NCBI GenBank assembly: GCA_031551135.1
Contig: JAVBOA010000030.1
Span: 1-64,000 of the forward strand
Direction of reading: 5' to 3'
DNA from: JAITVM01 sp031551135
GTDB taxonomy: Bacteria; Bacillota; Clostridia; Lachnospirales; JAITVM01
DNA: 64,000 nt
The position numbers were made by a program, and so were the translations under genes. Shown piece after piece: positions 60,536-64,000 of the stretch (position 1 is its first letter; each line of letters opens with the position of its first letter). The notes below the pieces were generated by a model. It did no database searches. It saw only the letters and a program-made list of their open reading frames with translations, and was not told the DNA's origin.

Positions 60536-62614
60536 ATGGCAAAGAATTTAGTTATTGTTGAATCGCCCGCAAAAGCTAAGACCTTGAAAAAGTTTTTGGG
60601 CGCTACTTATAAAATAGAGGCTTCGCTTGGACATGTAAGAGATTTGCCAAAATCCGAATTGGGAGTAAATCCCGAAAATGATTTTGACCCGAAATACATT
60701 ACGATTCGCGGAAAAGGCGAGCTATTGAAAAAATTGCGAAAAGAAGTAAAAAAAGCTGACAAAATATATCTCGCAACCGACCCCGACCGCGAAGGCGAAG
60801 CAATTTCATGGCATTTATTATACGCATTAAAATTAGACGAAAATAAGGCTCTGAGAATTACATTTAACGAAATTACTAAAACAGCCGTAAAAAAATCGAT
60901 TAAAGAAGCGCGCGAGATTGATATGAATCTTGTAAATGCGCAGCAGGCAAGACGAGTTTTGGACAGGATTATGGGCTATAAAATGAGTCCGATTTTATGG
61001 AAAAAAGTTAAAAAAGGTTTGAGCGCCGGGCGTGTTCAATCCGTGCTTTTAAAATTAATTTGTGATAGAGAAGATGAAATTGAAGCTTTTATTAAAGAAG
61101 AATATTGGTCTATCGAATGTCTGCTGAAAGCCGAGCAAAAAATATTTACCGCAAAATTTTACGGAGACGAAAACGGTAAACTTGATATAAATAACGAAAA
61201 AGAAGCAACCGAAATAATTGACGCTATTTCAAAATCGAAATTTAAAGTTGTCGAAACTAAAAAATCTTCAAGAAATAAAAAACCGCAGCCGCCGTTTACA
61301 ACTTCAACATTGCAGCAGGTATCTTCGCGTATTTTGGGTTTTCCATCATCAAAAACAATGCAGGTTGCCCAGCAGCTTTATGAAGGTGTCGATGTGGCCG
61401 GTCACGGAACTATCGGGCTTGTATCGTATATCCGTACCGATTCGGTTCGGGTTTCGGACGAAGCTTTTGAAGATGCAAAAAAATATATTCTTGAAAACCA
61501 CGGCGAAGAATACGCCTTGAAAGAAAAAGCCGCTTATAAATCAAAAGGCAGAACGCAGGACGCGCATGAGGCTATAAGACCTACTTATGCTCATTTATCG
61601 CCGGATTCCATAAAGGATTCTTTGTCTAAAGAGCAATATAAATTATATAAATTGATTTGGGAACGTTTTATTTCCAGCCAAATGACAAATGCGGTTTATG
61701 AAACCGTATCTGCTCGTATATCTGCAGATAAATATATTTTTCGCTCCAGCGGCTCGATTTTAAAATTCGACGGTTATTTAGCTGTTTACAAGAAGATTGA
61801 AGAAGTTAAGGACGAAGATGTTTTCATGCCTGAACTTAAAGAAAATCAGATTGTTAAGCTCGACAAACCGATAAAAGAACAGCATTTTACTCAGCCGCCG
61901 CCAAGATATTCGGAGGCTCTTATAATAAAAACGCTTGAGGAATTGGGCATAGGGCGGCCGAGTACTTATGCGCCGACTATTTCCACGGTTTTATATAGAG
62001 GTTATGTTACAAAAGACAATAAAATTTTTTATCCTACAGAATTGGGCGAGATTGTAAACCATATGCTTTCCGATTCTTTTAAGGAAATTATAAATGTGGA
62101 CTTTACGGCGCAATTGGAAGAAAAATTGGACAAAATCGAAGAAGGAAAAGCCGAATGGAAAGATATAATCCGTGAGTTTTATTTTCCGTTTGACAAACAA
62201 GTGGAAGAAGCTTTTGAGAATATTGACCAAGTCGAACTGGAAGACGAAGTTACAGATGTTATTTGTGATAAATGCGGCAGAAATATGGTCGTGAAAATGT
62301 CCAAATACGGAAAATTCTTGGCTTGCCCCGGCTATCCCGAATGCAGAAACGCACGCCCGTTTTTTGAGGACGCACATGTAAATTGTCCGAAGTGCGGCGG
62401 AAAAATATTTATCAAGAAAACCAAAAAAGGCCGAAAGTTTTACGGCTGTGAGAACGAAGAAGATTGCAAATTCTCCTCTTGGTCAAAACCGACAGGCGAA
62501 AATTGTCCGGAATGTAATGAACATTTAATCCTCAAAGGCGGAAAAAAACAAAGAATAGTTTGTTCTAATCCGGATTGTGGTTTTATGAAAGAAATTCCGG
62601 ATCAGGAACAATAA
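60536..62614 (+). CDS. topA: DNA topoisomerase I
   Basis: A type IA topoisomerase that relaxes negative supercoils. The 692 residues show the Toprim domain (LVIVESPAKAKTLKKFLG; LATDPDREGEAISWHLL), the active-site Tyr298 in SYIRTDSVRVS, DAHEAIRPTYA, and PPRYSEALIIKTLEELGIGR. The C-terminus carries three zinc-finger units (CDKCGRNMV-, CPKCGGKIF-, CPECNEHLI-). ATG 60536 follows GGAGG; the ATG four codons earlier reads through that site. It is followed by a GC-rich hairpin. Confidence 0.98.
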   Translation: MAKNLVIVESPAKAKTLKKFLGATYKIEASLGHVRDLPKSELGVNPENDFDPKYITIRGKGELLKKLRKEVKKADKIYLATDPDREGEAISWHLLYALKLDENKALRITFNEITKTAVKKSIKEAREIDMNLVNAQQARRVLDRIMGYKMSPILWKKVKKGLSAGRVQSVLLKLICDREDEIEAFIKEEYWSIECLLKAEQKIFTAKFYGDENGKLDINNEKEATEIIDAISKSKFKVVETKKSSRNKKPQPPFTTSTLQQVSSRILGFPSSKTMQVAQQLYEGVDVAGHGTIGLVSYIRTDSVRVSDEAFEDAKKYILENHGEEYALKEKAAYKSKGRTQDAHEAIRPTYAHLSPDSIKDSLSKEQYKLYKLIWERFISSQMTNAVYETVSARISADKYIFRSSGSILKFDGYLAVYKKIEEVKDEDVFMPELKENQIVKLDKPIKEQHFTQPPPRYSEALIIKTLEELGIGRPSTYAPTISTVLYRGYVTKDNKIFYPTELGEIVNHMLSDSFKEIINVDFTAQLEEKLDKIEEGKAEWKDIIREFYFPFDKQVEEAFENIDQVELEDEVTDVICDKCGRNMVVKMSKYGKFLACPGYPECRNARPFFEDAHVNCPKCGGKIFIKKTKKGRKFYGCENEEDCKFSSWSKPTGENCPECNEHLILKGGKKQRIVCSNPDCGFMKEIPDQEQ

Positions 62615-62622
62615 ATGTTTTG

Positions 62623-62646
62623 CGGCGCGCTGATTTAGGCGCGCCG
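62623..62646 (+). terminator. GC-rich hairpin after topA
   Basis: CGGCGCGC (62623-62630) pairs perfectly with GCGCGCCG (62639-62646). No T-run follows, so some transcription may continue towards codY. Confidence 0.55.
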
Positions 62647-62657
62647 TATTGTACATA

Positions 62658-62700
62658 ATACTATTTCCATTTTTGTCTATTCTTTAGAATGGAAATAGTA
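62658..62700 (+). repeat. Short form of the palindromic repeat ahead of codY
   Basis: 43 bp: ATACTATTTCCATTTTTGTC, TATTCTTTAG, AATGGAAATAGTA. Ends are perfectly complementary over 13 bases (ATTTCCATT/AATGGAAAT), a matched change from the TTTTC/GAAAA type. It lies 33 bases before the codY start. Confidence 0.8.
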
Positions 62701-62733
62701 GAAGCTCAAAATTTTTTGGGAGTGCAAATTATA

Positions 62734-63492
62734 ATGAACAAATTATCGAGTTTTATTCAAAATATTAATAATTTTATTCAGAAACACCCCATAAATAAAT
62801 CTATAAATGAATTGTGCTCTCAATTATCAAATTTAACTGAAGCGGATATATTTGTTGCCGATTCGGCAGGAAGAATTATTTCGCTGGAAAACAAGCGCGG
62901 ATTATTAAATGAAATAAAAGAAATTTCGGGAAATTTTGTTTTCGAGAACAGCTTTAATGCTCAGATTCAGAAAATCAAAGAACGTAAATTCAATTTACCG
63001 TTTTCTTTTTTTAATCCAAAGAATATTCAAAAAGCCGAAATTATTACAGCCGTTCAGCCGCTTCTTATTGGAAACAAAAAAATCGGTGTTATTTTTGCGC
63101 TCAAATCCGAAGAAAAATTTTCAGAAGAAGAAATTTTAATTTTGCAAAATTGTTCGATTATAATTTCTGTTTTAATCAGTTTTTTTCAAAACGAAATTAT
63201 CACGGAGGATAAACGAAAATTAAATACCGTAAAATCTGCAATCGGAACTCTGTCTTTTTCTGAATTGGAAGCGGTGATTTATATTTTTGACGAACTTGAG
63301 GGGAACGAGGGAATACTTATTGTCAGCAAAGTGGCGGACAAATTTAAATTAACTCGCTCGGTAATCGTAAACGCTCTTCGGAAATTGGAAAGCGCCGCCG
63401 TTATCGAATCCCGTTCGATGGGCATGAAAGGCACAAGCATAAGAGTTTTAAATGAAACGGTGATTGATGAGCTTAATAAATTACGCTCTTGA
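62734..63492 (+). CDS. codY: Global transcriptional regulator CodY
   Basis: CodY represses amino-acid and other stationary-phase genes when GTP and branched-chain amino acids are plentiful. The 252 residues show a GAF-type ligand domain (about 1-150, with TEADIFVADSAGRI and TAVQPLLIGNKKIGVIFALK) and a C-terminal winged helix (about 185-250, with SELEAVIYIFDELEGNEGIL and the recognition stretch KFKLTRSVIVNALRKLESA followed by RSMGMKGTSIRVLN). ATG 62734 is the family start; GGGAG lies 11 bases upstream. It lies in the topA-codY neighbourhood usual for Firmicutes, but without xerC and hslVU between. Confidence 0.95.
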   Translation: MNKLSSFIQNINNFIQKHPINKSINELCSQLSNLTEADIFVADSAGRIISLENKRGLLNEIKEISGNFVFENSFNAQIQKIKERKFNLPFSFFNPKNIQKAEIITAVQPLLIGNKKIGVIFALKSEEKFSEEEILILQNCSIIISVLISFFQNEIITEDKRKLNTVKSAIGTLSFSELEAVIYIFDELEGNEGILIVSKVADKFKLTRSVIVNALRKLESAAVIESRSMGMKGTSIRVLNETVIDELNKLRS

Positions 63493-63548
63493 ATATAAGT
63501 ACAAAAAAATACTAATATTGGTTTTTTTATTGAGAAAGGATGATAATA

Positions 63549-64000
63549 TTGGGCGGAATAAATAGGGTTTTTGTTGAAAAAAAACAAGGACTAAATACAG
63601 AAGCGCTTAATCTTTTTGCTGACCTGCGCCAAAATTTGAAAATAGAAAAATTAGAATCGCTCCGTATTTTAAATTGCTATGATTTTTTTGGCATAGATAA
63701 TGAATTTTTGGATATTTGCAAAAAATCGATTTTTTCCGAACCGCCTGTTGATAATATTTTTGAGGAATTTTCGCTGAATGAAGACGAAACGGCTTTTCGT
63801 GTAAAATTGCTGCCGGGCCAGTTTGACCAGCGTGCCGACTCGGCGACTCAATGTGTGCGGATTATAACAGGCAAACAGAATCATAAAATTGAAGTTTCTA
63901 AAATTTATATTTTAAAAGGCGATGTAAAAAACAAGCTTGAAAAAATCAAAAACTATCTGATAAACCCTATTGAATCTATGGAAGCATCCCTTCAAAAACC
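63549..64000 (+). CDS. purL: Phosphoribosylformylglycinamidine synthase, N-terminal part (cut by window end)
   Basis: The large-type FGAM synthase of purine synthesis, which converts FGAR to FGAM with glutamine and ATP. About 150 residues are visible: INRVFVEKKQGLNTEALNLF, SLRILNCYDFFGIDNEF and LLPGQFDQRADSATQCVRII, which match the N-terminal region of the single-chain type found in Clostridia. The frame is open to position 64000. The start is either TTG at 63549, nine bases after AAAGG, or the in-frame ATG at 63540, which overlaps that site. Confidence 0.9.
   Translation, partial: MGGINRVFVEKKQGLNTEALNLFADLRQNLKIEKLESLRILNCYDFFGIDNEFLDICKKSIFSEPPVDNIFEEFSLNEDETAFRVKLLPGQFDQRADSATQCVRIITGKQNHKIEVSKIYILKGDVKNKLEKIKNYLINPIESMEASLQK

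Overview
The window reads as a chromosomal segment of a low-GC, endospore-forming member of the Clostridia. Evidence for sporulation: spoIIID, ylbJ and both dipicolinate synthase subunits (dpaA, dpaB). Evidence for a Gram-positive cell plan: sepF-ylmG-ylmH, CodY, lipoproteins, S-layer homology proteins and a copper-amine-oxidase-type stalk protein. I cannot name the species from sequence alone. Gene density is high, and there is no prophage, conjugative element or CRISPR array.

Layout. 1-9.7 kb: a GH26-like lipoprotein that lacks the expected nucleophile, ogt, an RpiR regulator, oligoendopeptidase F, glycogen branching enzyme and an exported protein of unknown function. 9.8-15.4 kb: an Uma2-type nuclease-fold gene, spoIIID, a large chemoreceptor, a stand-alone ATP-cone protein and ylbJ. 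15.6-19.8 kb: the division-associated operon HlyD-like/ylmE/sepF/ylmG, then ylmH after a terminator. 19.9-27.4 kb: a glyoxalase-fold protein, an SLH protein, an FAD protein overlapping a DUF2161 gene, a DUF362-ferredoxin gene paired with a flavodoxin-like gene, and an RDD membrane protein. 27.4-31.0 kb: dpaA-dpaB and an AsnB whose glutaminase site is destroyed. 31.3-39.7 kb: a small membrane protein, a CBS-ACT protein, mscL, an orphan NMT1-type binding protein, a cobalamin riboswitch driving cbiB-cobD-cobT, and a TrpB2. 40-44.3 kb: cupin and VOC proteins, a long AT-rich non-coding stretch, tRNA-Gly(TCC) and the stalk protein. 44.6-64 kb: addA (no addB beside it), leuS, a second SLH protein, hisC-aroA, an EF-G paralogue, yifB, dprA-topA, codY and the start of purL.

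The most striking feature is a dispersed family of non-coding palindromic repeats. There are ten full copies of about 111-114 bp, one decayed copy, several end fragments and four short forms of about 34-43 bp. All begin ATACTA(T/A)TT and end with the complement. Copies lie only between genes, often against a gene end. One sits inside the loop of another hairpin and one supplies the boundary of the hisC stop codon. Substitutions in the central stem are matched on the other arm in two independent copies, and terminal repeats also co-vary, so the folded structure itself appears to be under selection or copied from structured parents. The family looks like a miniature inverted-repeat element with TA ends (IS630/Tc1-like by analogy), but no transposase is present to confirm that.

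Other points of interest are two long hairpins upstream of the tRNA, an AsnB with Ser in place of the catalytic Cys, a cluster of hairpins ahead of leuS without a T-box, and an EF-G paralogue with an altered NKxD motif.
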